NCBI RefSeq assembly: GCF_000024925.1
Contig: NC_013521.1
Coordinates: forward strand, 1,674,001-1,738,000
DNA: 64,000 nt
Direction of reading: 5' to 3'
Source: Sanguibacter keddieii DSM 10542
Lineage (GTDB): Bacteria > Actinomycetota > Actinomycetes > Actinomycetales > Cellulomonadaceae
Below the pieces are notes generated by a model. It had not been told where the DNA came from. It saw only the letters and a list, made by a program, of their open reading frames with translations, and did not search any database. Positions 33,188 to 42,681 of the stretch are shown here, piece by piece. Both the position numbers and the translations under genes were made by a program. Positions within the stretch are counted from its first letter, which is position 1. Each line of letters starts with the position of its first letter.

Positions 33188-34849
33188 TCAGGCGTGCGGC
33201 TCGCGCCAGCGCGAGGTGACCGGGAGCCGTCGGTCGCGCCCGAAGGCGAGCGCCGTGACCTTGGGGCCGAGGGGGTACTGGCGTCGCTTCCACTCGGCGC
33301 GGTCGACGAGGGAGACGACCTTGTCGACGACCTCCTCGTCGAAGCCGCGGGCGAGCAGCTCGGCGCGTCCCTCGGCGTGCTCGATGTACGCGTCGAGCAC
33401 CTCGTCGAGCAGGTCGTACGGCGGCAGCGAGTCCTGGTCCACCTGGCCGGGCCGCAGCTCGGCCGACGGCGGCTTGGTGATCGACGACTCGGGGATCGGG
33501 GGGATCTGCCCGGCATCGAGCGCGACGTTGTTGCGCCAGCGGGACAGCGCCCAGACCTGCGACTTGTCGACGTCCTTGATGGGTGCGAACCCGCCCACGG
33601 CGTCGCCGTAGATGGTCGAGTAGCCGACCGCGAGCTCGGACTTGTTGCCGGTCGCGAGGACCAGGTGGCCCTCGGAGTTCGACAGGCCCATGAGGATCAT
33701 GCCGCGCACGCGCGCCTGGAGGTTCTCGGCGGCGACGTCCTGCAGGTCGAGCTCGCCCTGGAACGCGTCGACCATCGGCGCGATCGGCTGCACGCGGTAG
33801 TGCGCGCCGATGCGCTTCGCGAGGTCGAGGGCGTCGTCCTTGGAGTGCTCGGAAGAGTAGGTCGAGGGCATCGAGACGCCGTAGACGTTGTCGCCGCCGA
33901 TCGCGTCGGCGCAGATCGCGGCGACGAGCGCGGAGTCGATGCCGCCGGACAGCCCGAGGACCACGCTGCGGAAGCCGTTCTTGCGCACGTAGCCGCGGAC
34001 GCCGGTGACGATGGCCTGGTAGACCTCCTCGTCCGGGTCGAGCGGCGGCGCGATCGGGCCGCGGTGCTCGGGCTCGCCGTCCGCGGCGAGGTCCCACACC
34101 AGCAGGTGCTCGACGAACTGCGGCGCGCTCGTGAGGACCGAGCCGTCCTCGCCGACCACGAAGGACCCGCCGTCGAACACGAGGTCGTCCTGGCCGCCGA
34201 CCATGTTGACGTAGGCGACCGGCGCGCGGAGCTCGCGGGCGCGGCGCACGGCGAGGTCGGTGCGGGAGTGCCCCTTGCCCTCCTCGAAGGGTGAGCCGTT
34301 GAGCACGAGGAGCAGGTCGACCTCCTGCGCGGCGAGCTCGGCGACGGGGCCGCCGTCCTGCCAGATGTCCTCGCAGACCACGAGGCCCACGCGTCGACCC
34401 TGGATCTCCAGGACGCAGGGCTCGGCGCCGGGCGCGAAGATCCGGAACTCGTCGAAGACCCCGTAGTTGGGGAGGTGGTGCTTGTCGTACGACGCGGTGA
34501 CGGCGCCGCCCTGCAGCACGAGCGCCTGGTTGGTGGGCCGGGTCCCCGGGCTGGTGCGGGTGACCTGCGGCGCTCCGACGGTACCGAGCACCACGGTGAG
34601 GTCACCGAGGCCGTCGGCCACGAGCTGGTCGGCGATGGTCTGCACCGCGGCGCGGGCCGCCCGCTGGAAGGACGCGCGCAGGGCGAGGTCCTCGATCGGG
34701 TACCCGGTGATCGTCATCTCGGGGAAGGCCACCACCTGCGCGCCCTCGGCGGCCGCGCGCCGGGACCACTCGAGGATGGTGCGGGAGTTCGTGTCGACGT
34801 CCCCGACGCACGTGTCGATCTGCGCGAGGGCGATCCGGATGTCCACCAT
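33188..34849 (-). CDS. nadE: Glutamine-dependent NAD+ synthetase
   Basis: 553 residues. N-terminal nitrilase-type glutaminase (1-265) with the Glu44 / Lys123 / Cys159 triad (FPEMTITGYP, YDKHHLPNYG, VVCEDIW); C-terminal synthetase with P-loop SGGIDS (301-306) and GNKSELAVGYSTIYGD. It converts deamido-NAD to NAD using glutamine. It is shorter than the mycobacterial enzyme. The ATG at 34849 begins MVDIRIALAQ; 17 more open codons upstream lack support. It is divergent from glnA2. Confidence 0.95.
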   Translation of the reverse strand: MVDIRIALAQIDTCVGDVDTNSRTILEWSRRAAAEGAQVVAFPEMTITGYPIEDLALRASFQRAARAAVQTIADQLVADGLGDLTVVLGTVGAPQVTRTSPGTRPTNQALVLQGGAVTASYDKHHLPNYGVFDEFRIFAPGAEPCVLEIQGRRVGLVVCEDIWQDGGPVAELAAQEVDLLLVLNGSPFEEGKGHSRTDLAVRRARELRAPVAYVNMVGGQDDLVFDGGSFVVGEDGSVLTSAPQFVEHLLVWDLAADGEPEHRGPIAPPLDPDEEVYQAIVTGVRGYVRKNGFRSVVLGLSGGIDSALVAAICADAIGGDNVYGVSMPSTYSSEHSKDDALDLAKRIGAHYRVQPIAPMVDAFQGELDLQDVAAENLQARVRGMILMGLSNSEGHLVLATGNKSELAVGYSTIYGDAVGGFAPIKDVDKSQVWALSRWRNNVALDAGQIPPIPESSITKPPSAELRPGQVDQDSLPPYDLLDEVLDAYIEHAEGRAELLARGFDEEVVDKVVSLVDRAEWKRRQYPLGPKVTALAFGRDRRLPVTSRWREPHA

Positions 34850-34929
34850 GCGACTGACCCTAGTGCTTTCTCTCCGGTCTTTCGGTCTGTCGGGAACCAA
34901 AAGGCTCCGGCATCAGCCATGATGGACCC

Positions 34930-36264
34930 ATGGACAGGCAGCAAGAGTTCGTGCTCCGCACGGTCGAGGAGCGCGACATCCGCTTCATCCGCCTCTGGTT
35001 CACCGACGTGCTCGGGATGCTCAAGTCCGTTGCGATCGCACCGGCCGAGCTCGAGTCCGCCTTCACCGAGGGCATCGGCTTCGACGGCAGCGCCATCGAG
35101 GGGCTGACGCGCGTCTACGAGGCGGACATGATCGCGCGACCGGACCCGACGACCTTCCAGGTGCTGCCCTGGCGTGGTGAACATCACGGGACCGCCCGGA
35201 TGTTCTGCGACATCCTCACGCCGGACGGCGAGCCCTCCCTCGCAGACTCCCGCAACGTGCTCAAGCGCGCCCTCGCGAAGGCGAGCGACCAGGGGTTCAC
35301 CTTCTACACGCACCCCGAGGTCGAGTTCTACCTCTTCGAGCCGCCGAAGGCCGACGGGCCGCTCGTGCCGATCGACCACGGGGGCTACTTCGACCACGTC
35401 GCCCGTACGCAGGGTCACGACTTCCGTCGCGCCGCGATCACGATGCTCGAGTCCATGGGCATCTCGGTCGAGTTCTCGCACCACGAGGCGGGCCCGGGGC
35501 AGAACGAGATCGACCTGCGCTACGCCGACGCGCTCACCACGGCCGACAACCTCATGACCTTCCGCACGGTCATCAAGGAGGTCGCGCTCGAGCAGGGCGT
35601 CTTCGCGTCCTTCATGCCCAAGCCGCTGGCCGACCAGCCCGGCTCCGGCATGCACACGCACTTCTCGCTCTTCGAGGGCGACCGCAACGCGTTCCACGAG
35701 CCCGGTGCGCAGTACGACCTGTCCAAGACGGCCCGGCACTTCATCGCCGGCCTCCTGGTCCACGCCGCCGAGATCACCGCCGTCACCAACCAGCACGTGA
35801 ACTCGTACAAGCGCCTGTGGGGCGGCGCCGAGGCGCCGAGCTACGTGTGCTGGGGCCACAACAACCGCTCCGCGCTGGTCCGCGTGCCGATGTACAAGCC
35901 GGGCAAGGGCAACTCGAGCCGCGTGGAGTACCGCGCCCTCGACACGGCTGCGAACCCGTACCTCGCCTTCGCGCTCACGCTCGCGGCGGGCCTCAAGGGC
36001 ATCGAGGAGGGCTACGAGCTCCCCGAGGCGACCGACGACGACGTGTGGGAGCTCACCGACGCCGAGCGCCGCGCGCTCGGCATCAAGCCGCTGCCGCAGA
36101 CCCTCGACGACGCGATCAGCCTCATGGAGAAGTCCGAGCTCGTGGCCGAGACCCTCGGCGAGCACGTGTTCGACTTCGTGCTGAAGAACAAGCGTCAGGA
36201 GTGGCAGGGCTACAGCCAGCAGGTGACGCCCTTCGAGATCAAGCGCCTCCTCCAGGTCCTCTGA
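34930..36264 (+). CDS. glnA2: Glutamine synthetase, GlnA2-type
   Basis: 444 residues. Type I glutamine synthetase fold: GIGFDGSAIEGLTRVYEADM, HPEVEFYLF, SGMHTHFSLFEG and [18 protein letters not shown]. The residue aligned to the adenylylated Tyr is Trp373 (DVWELTDAERR), so GlnE cannot modify it there. It precedes glnE by 59 bases, the order also known from mycobacteria. The role, whether glutamine supply or a specialised gamma-glutamyl ligase, is not settled by sequence. Confidence 0.92.
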   Translation: MDRQQEFVLRTVEERDIRFIRLWFTDVLGMLKSVAIAPAELESAFTEGIGFDGSAIEGLTRVYEADMIARPDPTTFQVLPWRGEHHGTARMFCDILTPDGEPSLADSRNVLKRALAKASDQGFTFYTHPEVEFYLFEPPKADGPLVPIDHGGYFDHVARTQGHDFRRAAITMLESMGISVEFSHHEAGPGQNEIDLRYADALTTADNLMTFRTVIKEVALEQGVFASFMPKPLADQPGSGMHTHFSLFEGDRNAFHEPGAQYDLSKTARHFIAGLLVHAAEITAVTNQHVNSYKRLWGGAEAPSYVCWGHNNRSALVRVPMYKPGKGNSSRVEYRALDTAANPYLAFALTLAAGLKGIEEGYELPEATDDDVWELTDAERRALGIKPLPQTLDDAISLMEKSELVAETLGEHVFDFVLKNKRQEWQGYSQQVTPFEIKRLLQVL

Positions 36265-36323
36265 CCTGAGCGCCTGACCGGCACGACAGCACCGACCCGC
36301 CCCACGACCGACGGAAGCGACCG

Positions 36324-39300
36324 ATGGTGAGCACCTCCCGGACCACGTCCATGACCGGGAGACTCACCCGGCTCGGATTCTCTGACGTCGCGCGCGCCGC
36401 ACAGCTGTGCGGCGACAAGGACCTCGTCGCCGTCGTCGGCGAGGTCCACCCGAGCTCGGCGCTGCTGCCGGCTCTCGCGGCGACGGCGGACCCGGACCTC
36501 GCGCTCATCGCGCTCATCCGGCTCTGCTGCGCCGCGACCGTCGACCCGGACCACGCCGAGCGGGCGGCGCTCCTGGGGCGCCTGCTGTCGGGGGACACCG
36601 AGGGCATCGACGCGGTGTACCTCGCCCCCGACGAGCAGCTCGTCCGGGACCGGCTCCTCAACGTCCTCGGGTCGTCGGTGGCGCTTGGCGACGAGCTGGT
36701 CCGCCACCCCGAGCTGCTCGACGTGGTGAGCGACACGACGAGCGGCCTCGGCGTGGACGCGAGCGCTGTGCGCGCCGAGCTGCTCCGCTCGGTGGGCGCG
36801 GACCCTCAGGCCCCGGTCCCCGTCGCGTCGATGCCCGAGCTCGAGGCCACCGACGCCGTCCGCCGCGCCTACCGCACCCGGCTGCTGCGCATCGCGGCGA
36901 GCGACCTCACCTCCTCCGAGCCGCTCTCGATCCTCCCGGCGGTCGGCGCGGCCCTCGCCGACCTCGCGTCGGCGGCCCTCGAGGCGGCCCTGGCCGTCGC
37001 CCGCGGCGAGCTCCCCGACCACGGGGCCGGCGTCCGCCTCTCCGTGCTCGGCATGGGCAAGTGCGGCGGGCGCGAGCTCAACTACGTGAGCGATGTCGAC
37101 GTCGTCTACGTCGCCGAGCCCACCGAGGGCACGGACGAGGGGGACGCGATGACGGCCGGTGCGAGGCTGGCCACCATCCTCACCCGCGTCTGCGGCGGCG
37201 GCCCGAGCAGCGTGCCCGCACTGTGGCCCGTCGACGCCGCGCTGCGCCCCGAGGGCAAGAACGGCCCGCTCGTGCGCACCCTGTCGAGCCACGTGTCGTA
37301 CTACGAGCGCTGGGCCAAGACGTGGGAGTTCCAGGCGCTCCTCAAGGCCCGCCACGTGGCGGGCGACGTCGACCTCTCGCGCGACTACATCGAGGCCATC
37401 ACGCCCTTCGTGTGGTCGGCCGTCGAGCGCGACCACTTCGTCGAGGACTCCCAGGCCATGCGTCGTCGCGTCGAGGACAACGTCCCCGCCGCAGAGGCGG
37501 ACCGCCAGCTCAAGCTGGGCAAGGGCGGCCTGCGCGACGTCGAGTTCACCGTCCAGCTGCTCCAGCTGGTGCACGGCCGGTCGGACCCGTCGATCCAGAG
37601 CTCCAACACCCTCACCGCCCTCGCTGCTCTGGCGAGCGCCGGGTACGTGGGGCGCGAGCACGCCGCCCAGCTCGCCGTCTGCTACAGGTTCCTGCGGGTC
37701 CTCGAGCACCGCATCCAGCTGGTCCACCTGCGTCGCACCCACCTCATGCCGACCGCCGACGGCGACCTGCGGCGCCTCGCCCGCTCGGCCGGGATGCGGA
37801 GCGAGGGGGCCACGGGCCTGCTCCAGCGCTGGCGCACGGTGCGCCGCGACGTCCGGACCCTCCACGAAGAGCTCTTCTACCGCCCGCTGCTCCCCGCGAC
37901 CGCCCAGCTCTCGGCCGAGGAGGCGAGCCTCGCGCCCGACGCCGCCCAAGCACGCCTCGCGGCCATCGGCTACCGCGACCCCAAGGGGGCGCTGCGGCAC
38001 ATCGCCGTGCTCACCGAGGGCGTGAGCCGGCGCGCGTCGATCCAGCGGCAGCTGCTGCCGGTGATGCTCGGCTGGTTCGCGGAGGGGTCGGACCCGGACG
38101 GTGGCCTGCTCGCCTTCCGGCGGCTCTCCGAAGAGCTCGGCACCACCCACTGGTACCTCAAGCTGCTCCGCGACTCGGGGTCGGCCGCGTACCGGCTCGC
38201 GTCGCTGCTCTCGACGTCGCGGTACGTCGCCGAGGCGCTCGGCCGCTCGCCGGAGTCCGTCATGTGGCTCGCCGAGGACAGCGAACTCGTGCCGCGCTCT
38301 CTCGACCGGCTGGTCGCCGAGTCGAACGCGGTGCTCACGCGTGCCGACGACCAGGTGCGCGCGCTCACGGTCCTGCGGGCCATGCGCCGCCGCGAGCTCG
38401 CCCGCATCGCCTGCGCGGAGCTCCTCGGGCTCTGCGGCCCCGAGGCCGCTGCGCTCGGCATCTCCGACGCGGCCGACGCCGTGCTCCGCGGTGCGCTGCG
38501 CGTCGCCGAGTTCGTGCTCTGCGAGGAGGCCGGGCTCACCCGCGCCGAGGCGCCCGCGGCGATGTCCATCATCGCCATGGGCCGGCTGGGTGGCAGGGAG
38601 GTGGGCTACGGCTCGGACGCCGACGTGATGTTCGTCTACCGCGCCGCCCCGGGTACCGACGACGCGACCGCCCAGACGTACGCCCTCGCGGTCGCCCGCA
38701 AGGTCCGGTCGTCTCTCGGGGGCAGCAGCGAGGAGCCTCCGCTGCAGGTCGACGCCGACCTGCGGCCCGAGGGGCGCAACGGCCCGCTCGTGCGGTCCTT
38801 CGCGTCGTACGCCGAGTACTACGGCCGCTGGTCGGCCGCCTGGGAGAGCCAGGCGCTGCTCCGCGCCCGTCCGGTGGCTGGCGACGAGTCGCTCGGGGCC
38901 GACTTCGTGGCCCTCGTCGACCCGCTGCGGTTCCCGGCCTCGGGGCTCGACGCCACGACGGTCCGCGAGATCCGGCGCATCAAGGCGCGCGTCGAGGCCG
39001 AGCGGCTGCCGCGCGGCGTCGACCCGACGCGGCACCTCAAGCTCGGTCGCGGCGCGATCAGCGACGTCGAGTGGACCGTCCAGCTGCTCCAGCTCCAGCA
39101 CGGCCACGCCGTCCCGGGCCTGCGGACCACCGAGACGCGGGCCGGGCTCGAGGCCGCCGTCGAGGCTGGGCTGGTCGAGCGCGAGGACGCCGACGTGCTC
39201 GCCGAGGCGTGGCAGCTCGCGTCCAACCTGCGCGACGCCCTCGTCCTGTGGTCAGGGCGCGTGGGTGGCGCGACGGCCGACGTCCTGCCGTCCGACATCA

Positions 39301-39434
39301 CGGCGCTCAGCGGCATCGCGCGGGTGGTGCACTACCCGCCGGGCAGCGGCGCCCAGCTCGAGCACGACTACCTGCGGTCCGCACGGCGCGCCCGCGGCGT
39401 CGTCGAGCGGCTCTTCTACGAGTTCGAGGACTGA
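36324..39434 (+). CDS. glnE: Bifunctional glutamine synthetase adenylyltransferase/deadenylylase
   Basis: 1036 residues. Two nucleotidyltransferase domains are visible: LGMGKCGGRELNYVSDVDV near residue 242 and AMGRLGGREVGYGSDADVM near residue 750, each followed by a GlnD/PII-uridylyl-like helical region (KLGKGGLRDVEFTVQLLQL and KLGRGAISDVEWTVQLLQL). It adds and removes AMP on glutamine synthetase; its target should be the Tyr402-bearing GlnA1 at 46287-47711, not GlnA2. It overlaps the convergent transporter gene by 19 bases. A long frame in another phase across this gene is a GC artefact. Confidence 0.95.
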   Translation: MVSTSRTTSMTGRLTRLGFSDVARAAQLCGDKDLVAVVGEVHPSSALLPALAATADPDLALIALIRLCCAATVDPDHAERAALLGRLLSGDTEGIDAVYLAPDEQLVRDRLLNVLGSSVALGDELVRHPELLDVVSDTTSGLGVDASAVRAELLRSVGADPQAPVPVASMPELEATDAVRRAYRTRLLRIAASDLTSSEPLSILPAVGAALADLASAALEAALAVARGELPDHGAGVRLSVLGMGKCGGRELNYVSDVDVVYVAEPTEGTDEGDAMTAGARLATILTRVCGGGPSSVPALWPVDAALRPEGKNGPLVRTLSSHVSYYERWAKTWEFQALLKARHVAGDVDLSRDYIEAITPFVWSAVERDHFVEDSQAMRRRVEDNVPAAEADRQLKLGKGGLRDVEFTVQLLQLVHGRSDPSIQSSNTLTALAALASAGYVGREHAAQLAVCYRFLRVLEHRIQLVHLRRTHLMPTADGDLRRLARSAGMRSEGATGLLQRWRTVRRDVRTLHEELFYRPLLPATAQLSAEEASLAPDAAQARLAAIGYRDPKGALRHIAVLTEGVSRRASIQRQLLPVMLGWFAEGSDPDGGLLAFRRLSEELGTTHWYLKLLRDSGSAAYRLASLLSTSRYVAEALGRSPESVMWLAEDSELVPRSLDRLVAESNAVLTRADDQVRALTVLRAMRRRELARIACAELLGLCGPEAAALGISDAADAVLRGALRVAEFVLCEEAGLTRAEAPAAMSIIAMGRLGGREVGYGSDADVMFVYRAAPGTDDATAQTYALAVARKVRSSLGGSSEEPPLQVDADLRPEGRNGPLVRSFASYAEYYGRWSAAWESQALLRARPVAGDESLGADFVALVDPLRFPASGLDATTVREIRRIKARVEAERLPRGVDPTRHLKLGRGAISDVEWTVQLLQLQHGHAVPGLRTTETRAGLEAAVEAGLVEREDADVLAEAWQLASNLRDALVLWSGRVGGATADVLPSDITALSGIARVVHYPPGSGAQLEHDYLRSARRARGVVERLFYEFED

Positions 39435-40663
39435 CCGCCGGACCGCTCGTCCCGGTCACGGAGCCGGTCGGCCGCGCTGTCGTGGGAGGTCGCGCGTGCC
39501 GCGGCTGCCGTGCTCTCGTCGGGCTGGACGTCGCCGGCCTCGTCGTCGGTGTCGTCGTCGCCCGGACGGGCCGGGTCGTGGAGCATGTGGGAGTCCACGA
39601 GCTCGTGGCGGCGCAGGTACGTGGTCGCGACGGCCTGGATGGTCGCGGCCACCGGCAGGCTGAGGAACGCGCCGAGCGCCCCGAAGACGGCGCCGAAGGC
39701 GAGCACCACCACGAAGGACACGGCCGGGTTCATCTGCAGGGCCCGGGCGGAGATCTTGGGCGACAGCCACATGTTCTCGACCTGCTGGTACAGGATGATG
39801 AAGCCGAGGACCATCACGGCCTTCTGCCAGCTGCCCGACGTCAGGGCGAACACGATCGGCAACGCACCGCCGATGTACGTGCCGATGGTCGGCACGAACT
39901 GCGACACCACCCCGGTGAACAGGGCGAGCGGCAGCGCGTAGGGGATGTCGATGATCGTGAGGAACACCCCGGTGAAGAAGCTCGCGATCGCCGCGAGCAC
40001 CACGCGCGAGTTGATGTAGTCGGAGATCTTGATCTGCGTGATCTCCCACAGACGCAGCACCTCGGTCTGGTTCTTGGGGCGCAGCCACCCGCAGATCGAC
40101 GCGCGGAACCGCGGGCCCGCGGCCGCCAGGTAGTACGCGACGAGCATGATGGTCGCGAAGGCGAAGAGGCCGCCGATCACGGAGCTGCCGATGGCCAGGG
40201 CGCGCGAGGCGACCTCGTTGCCGTAGTCCTGGAGCAGCTGGGCCTGGAGCTCCTCCATCTCCGGGATCATCACGTCGAACTGGTTCTCGGCCCACAGCGT
40301 CACCGAGTCGTAGGTGCGGGGGAGCGAGGTGATGAGGTCACCGGCCTGCTCGAGGAACATCCGGCCGAACAGCGCGATCACGGCACCGGCCGCGGCCAGC
40401 AGCCCGAAGAGGACTGTCGCCGTCGCTGCGCCGCGCTTCCAGCCGTGCTTGACCAGCCAGAGGATCATCGGCTCCATCGCGAGGGCGAGGAACAGCGCGA
40501 TGATGAGGTTGACGATGAGGCCGGTGAGCGACCCGAGGGCCCGCCACACGAAGATCGCGGCGAAGACCGTCACGACCGCCGACAGCAGCGCGCGCCCGAG
40601 CCAGCGCGGCGGTCGCCGGGAGTAGTAGGACGGTGCGGGCGACGCAGCCGGGGACTGGTTCAT
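39416..40663 (-). CDS. AI-2E family transporter
   Basis: 415 residues from the ATG at 40663. Seven to eight membrane helices with the family pattern: LIIALFLALAMEPMILWLV, GVVSQFVPTIGTYIGGALP and YQQVENMWLSPKISAR. The acidic, low-complexity C-terminus (DDDTDDEAGD) is cytoplasmic. The AI-2E family includes the TqsA exporter and Na+/H+ antiporter-like members; the substrate is unknown. An open frame continues upstream but the ATG is the first Met next to a plausible SD. Confidence 0.87.
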   Translation of the reverse strand: MNQSPAASPAPSYYSRRPPRWLGRALLSAVVTVFAAIFVWRALGSLTGLIVNLIIALFLALAMEPMILWLVKHGWKRGAATATVLFGLLAAAGAVIALFGRMFLEQAGDLITSLPRTYDSVTLWAENQFDVMIPEMEELQAQLLQDYGNEVASRALAIGSSVIGGLFAFATIMLVAYYLAAAGPRFRASICGWLRPKNQTEVLRLWEITQIKISDYINSRVVLAAIASFFTGVFLTIIDIPYALPLALFTGVVSQFVPTIGTYIGGALPIVFALTSGSWQKAVMVLGFIILYQQVENMWLSPKISARALQMNPAVSFVVVLAFGAVFGALGAFLSLPVAATIQAVATTYLRRHELVDSHMLHDPARPGDDDTDDEAGDVQPDESTAAAARATSHDSAADRLRDRDERSGGQSSNS

Positions 40664-40716
40664 GGGGCGACAGCTTTCGGGTGGCAGCCAGCGCTGGGCG
40701 CGGCCGGATCTCTCGG

Positions 40717-40730
40717 TGCCCTGCAGGGCA
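40717..40730. repeat. 14-bp palindrome between divergent genes
   Basis: TGCCCTGCAGGGCA is a perfect palindrome in the 210-base gap between the AI-2E transporter gene (start 40663) and the methyltransferase gene (start 40874). It could be an operator for either gene; no cognate regulator is adjacent. Confidence 0.35.
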
Positions 40731-40873
40731 GGAACATTGGAACACGTCGCGGGGCACCCTGCCGACAGGACCGTCCAGCACGTTCGACTGCGCCGCCGGC
40801 ACTGCCAGGTCAGGGCCCCGCGCCGGTCAGATTCCCGTTGCGCCCGGACGGTGAGGCCGGGCAGCATCGAGGC

Positions 40874-41632
40874 ATGTCACGCACCTACGAAGACCTCGTC
40901 GCCGAGGCGTCCGCAGTCTCCGTCGACGGCTGGGACTTCAGCTGGCTCGACGGCCGTGCCACGGAGGAGCGGCCGTCCTGGGGGTACCAACGGGTCATGT
41001 CGGAGCGGCTGGCGGTCGCGTCGGCGGCGCTGGACGTGCAGACCGGCGGGGGAGAGGTCCTCGCAGGCGCCCCGGTCCTCCCGCCCGTGACGGCGGCGAC
41101 CGAGTCCTGGCCGCCCAACGTGACGGTCGCGACCCGTCTGCTGCGTCCGCGCGGCGTGGTCGTGGTCGCCGACCCGGACGAGCCGCCGCTGCCCTTCGCC
41201 GACGCGGCCTTCGACCTCGTGGTCAGCCGCCACCCCGTCACCGTCTGGTGGGACGAGATCGCGCGCGTCCTCGAGCCGGGCGGCACGTACCTCTCGCAGC
41301 AGGTGGGTGCCGCGAGCATGTTCGGGCTCGTCGAGCACTTCCTCGGGCCGCTGCCCGCCGAGACCTACCGGGCGCGACACCCCGACGACGCACGGGCGGC
41401 AGCCGAGGCGGCCGGTCTCGAGGTGGTCGACCTGCGCAGCGAGACGCTGCGCACGGAGTTCTTCGACGTCGGGGCGGTCGTCTACTACCTGCGCAAGGTG
41501 ATCTGGATGGTCCCCGGCTTCACGACCGAGGCCTACGACGAGCAGCTCCGGGCGATGCACGGCCACATCGAGCGGGAGGGCGCCTTCGTCGCGCACTCGA
41601 CGCGGTTCCTGATCGACGCGCGACGGAGGTAG
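40874..41632 (+). CDS. Class I SAM-dependent methyltransferase
   Basis: 252 residues. Motif I reads ALDVQTGGGEVL, then VVVADPDEPPLPFADAAFDLVVSRH and EIARVLEPGGTYLSQQVG, the usual order of a Methyltransf_11 fold. Acceptor unknown. GAGGC lies just before the ATG at 40874. The same frame is open for thousands of bases upstream only because of GC-biased codon structure. Confidence 0.87.
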   Translation: MSRTYEDLVAEASAVSVDGWDFSWLDGRATEERPSWGYQRVMSERLAVASAALDVQTGGGEVLAGAPVLPPVTAATESWPPNVTVATRLLRPRGVVVVADPDEPPLPFADAAFDLVVSRHPVTVWWDEIARVLEPGGTYLSQQVGAASMFGLVEHFLGPLPAETYRARHPDDARAAAEAAGLEVVDLRSETLRTEFFDVGAVVYYLRKVIWMVPGFTTEAYDEQLRAMHGHIEREGAFVAHSTRFLIDARRR

Positions 41633-41710
41633 CCCGGCTCACCGCACAGGGCGCGAAGGTCGCGTCGGACGGGACTGGTGCGAAACGCTCAGAGCAGACA
41701 CCATGGACGG

Positions 41711-42037
41711 GTGACCCATATCGACCTCGTCCTGGCCATCCTGCGCAGCTGCGGTCGGGGGGACCTCGCCGAGCAGGCGCAGCGGCACGGTATCAGCGTG
41801 CTGCACGTCGACACCCGCCACGCCGTCCCGCACGACCCGTCGAGCAGCGTCCAGGCAGAGCTGTGGCACCTCACGGTCGGTGACGACGCGCTCGCCTTCG
41901 ACGGGTCCCTGCTGCGGACCGTCGACCGGTCGGTCCAGGATCCCGCCGACGCGACGGTCTGCTGGACGCTCGTCGGGGGTCGGCACCCGACCGTGGAGTC
42001 GGTGCGGTGGAGCGCAGCGAGGGGCGCCGAGGCCTGA
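41711..42037 (+). CDS. Hypothetical protein
   Basis: 108 residues from GTG 41711 (an in-frame GTG at 41678 is an alternative). Contains a helical start (IDLVLAILRSCGRGDLAEQAQRHG) and a likely beta-rich remainder. No recognised domain, no membrane segment. It is convergent with the metallo-hydrolase gene. It could be real given its codon structure, but the call rests on reading frame alone. Confidence 0.45.
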   Translation: MTHIDLVLAILRSCGRGDLAEQAQRHGISVLHVDTRHAVPHDPSSSVQAELWHLTVGDDALAFDGSLLRTVDRSVQDPADATVCWTLVGGRHPTVESVRWSAARGAEA

Positions 42038-42066
42038 TGGCCTCGGCGCCCCTCGACGGAGCAGGG

Positions 42067-42681
42067 TCAGCCGTCGAGGTTGGCCTTCTCGGCGCGGATC
42101 GTCGTGTCGCCGCCGTGGCCGGTGTGCACGACCGTCTCGTCCGGGAGGGCGAAGAGGCGTGCGCGGATGGAGGCCTCGAGCGTCGGGAGGTCGCTGAAGG
42201 ACCGTCCGGTCGCGCCGGGGCCGCCGTCGAACAGGGTGTCGCCGGTGAAGACGCACCCGAGGTCGGGCGCGGACAGGCACACGGCGCCGGGGGCGTGACC
42301 GGGGGTGTGCAGCACCGTCAGCGTGGTGCCGGCGACATCGATCGTCTGCCCGTCGGACAGGTCGTGGTCCCAGCGGACGGACTCGCCGTGCGTGAGGTCC
42401 CAGACCGGCTGGTCGTCGGGGTGCAGGTAGATCGGCGCCCCGGTGCGCTCGCGCAGCTCGGGGGCCACGCGGACGTGGTCGTCGTGCGCGTGCGTGCACA
42501 CGATCGCGGTCAGACGGCGGTCCCCGACGGCGGCGAGGATCGCGTCGACGGAGTGCGGGGCGTCGATCACGACGCACTCGCTGTCGTCACCGACGACCCA
42601 CACGTTGTTGTCGACGTCGAAGGTCTCGCCGTCGAGGCTGAAGGTCCCCGACGTGACCACGTGGTCGATGCGCGCGGCCAT
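42067..42681 (-). CDS. MBL-fold metallo-hydrolase (S-formylmycothiol hydrolase candidate)
   Basis: 204 residues. Metallo-beta-lactamase motif THAHDDH (metal ligands), later HTPGHAPGAVCL and FTGDTLFDGGPGATG, and C-terminal VVHTGHGGDTT, as in glyoxalase II-like enzymes. Its ATG overlaps the stop of the dehydrogenase by one base (TGATG). This pairing is typical of the mycothiol-dependent formaldehyde pathway, where it would hydrolyse S-formylmycothiol to formate and mycothiol; the exact reaction is an inference from context. Confidence 0.9.
   Translation of the reverse strand: MAARIDHVVTSGTFSLDGETFDVDNNVWVVGDDSECVVIDAPHSVDAILAAVGDRRLTAIVCTHAHDDHVRVAPELRERTGAPIYLHPDDQPVWDLTHGESVRWDHDLSDGQTIDVAGTTLTVLHTPGHAPGAVCLSAPDLGCVFTGDTLFDGGPGATGRSFSDLPTLEASIRARLFALPDETVVHTGHGGDTTIRAEKANLDG

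Noticed and set aside
36407-41632. Open frame of 1741 codons across glnE and the methyltransferase gene
   Set aside because: The part over glnE is in the wrong phase, Arg/Pro-rich and without domains; only the last 252 codons (from 40874) are a real gene.
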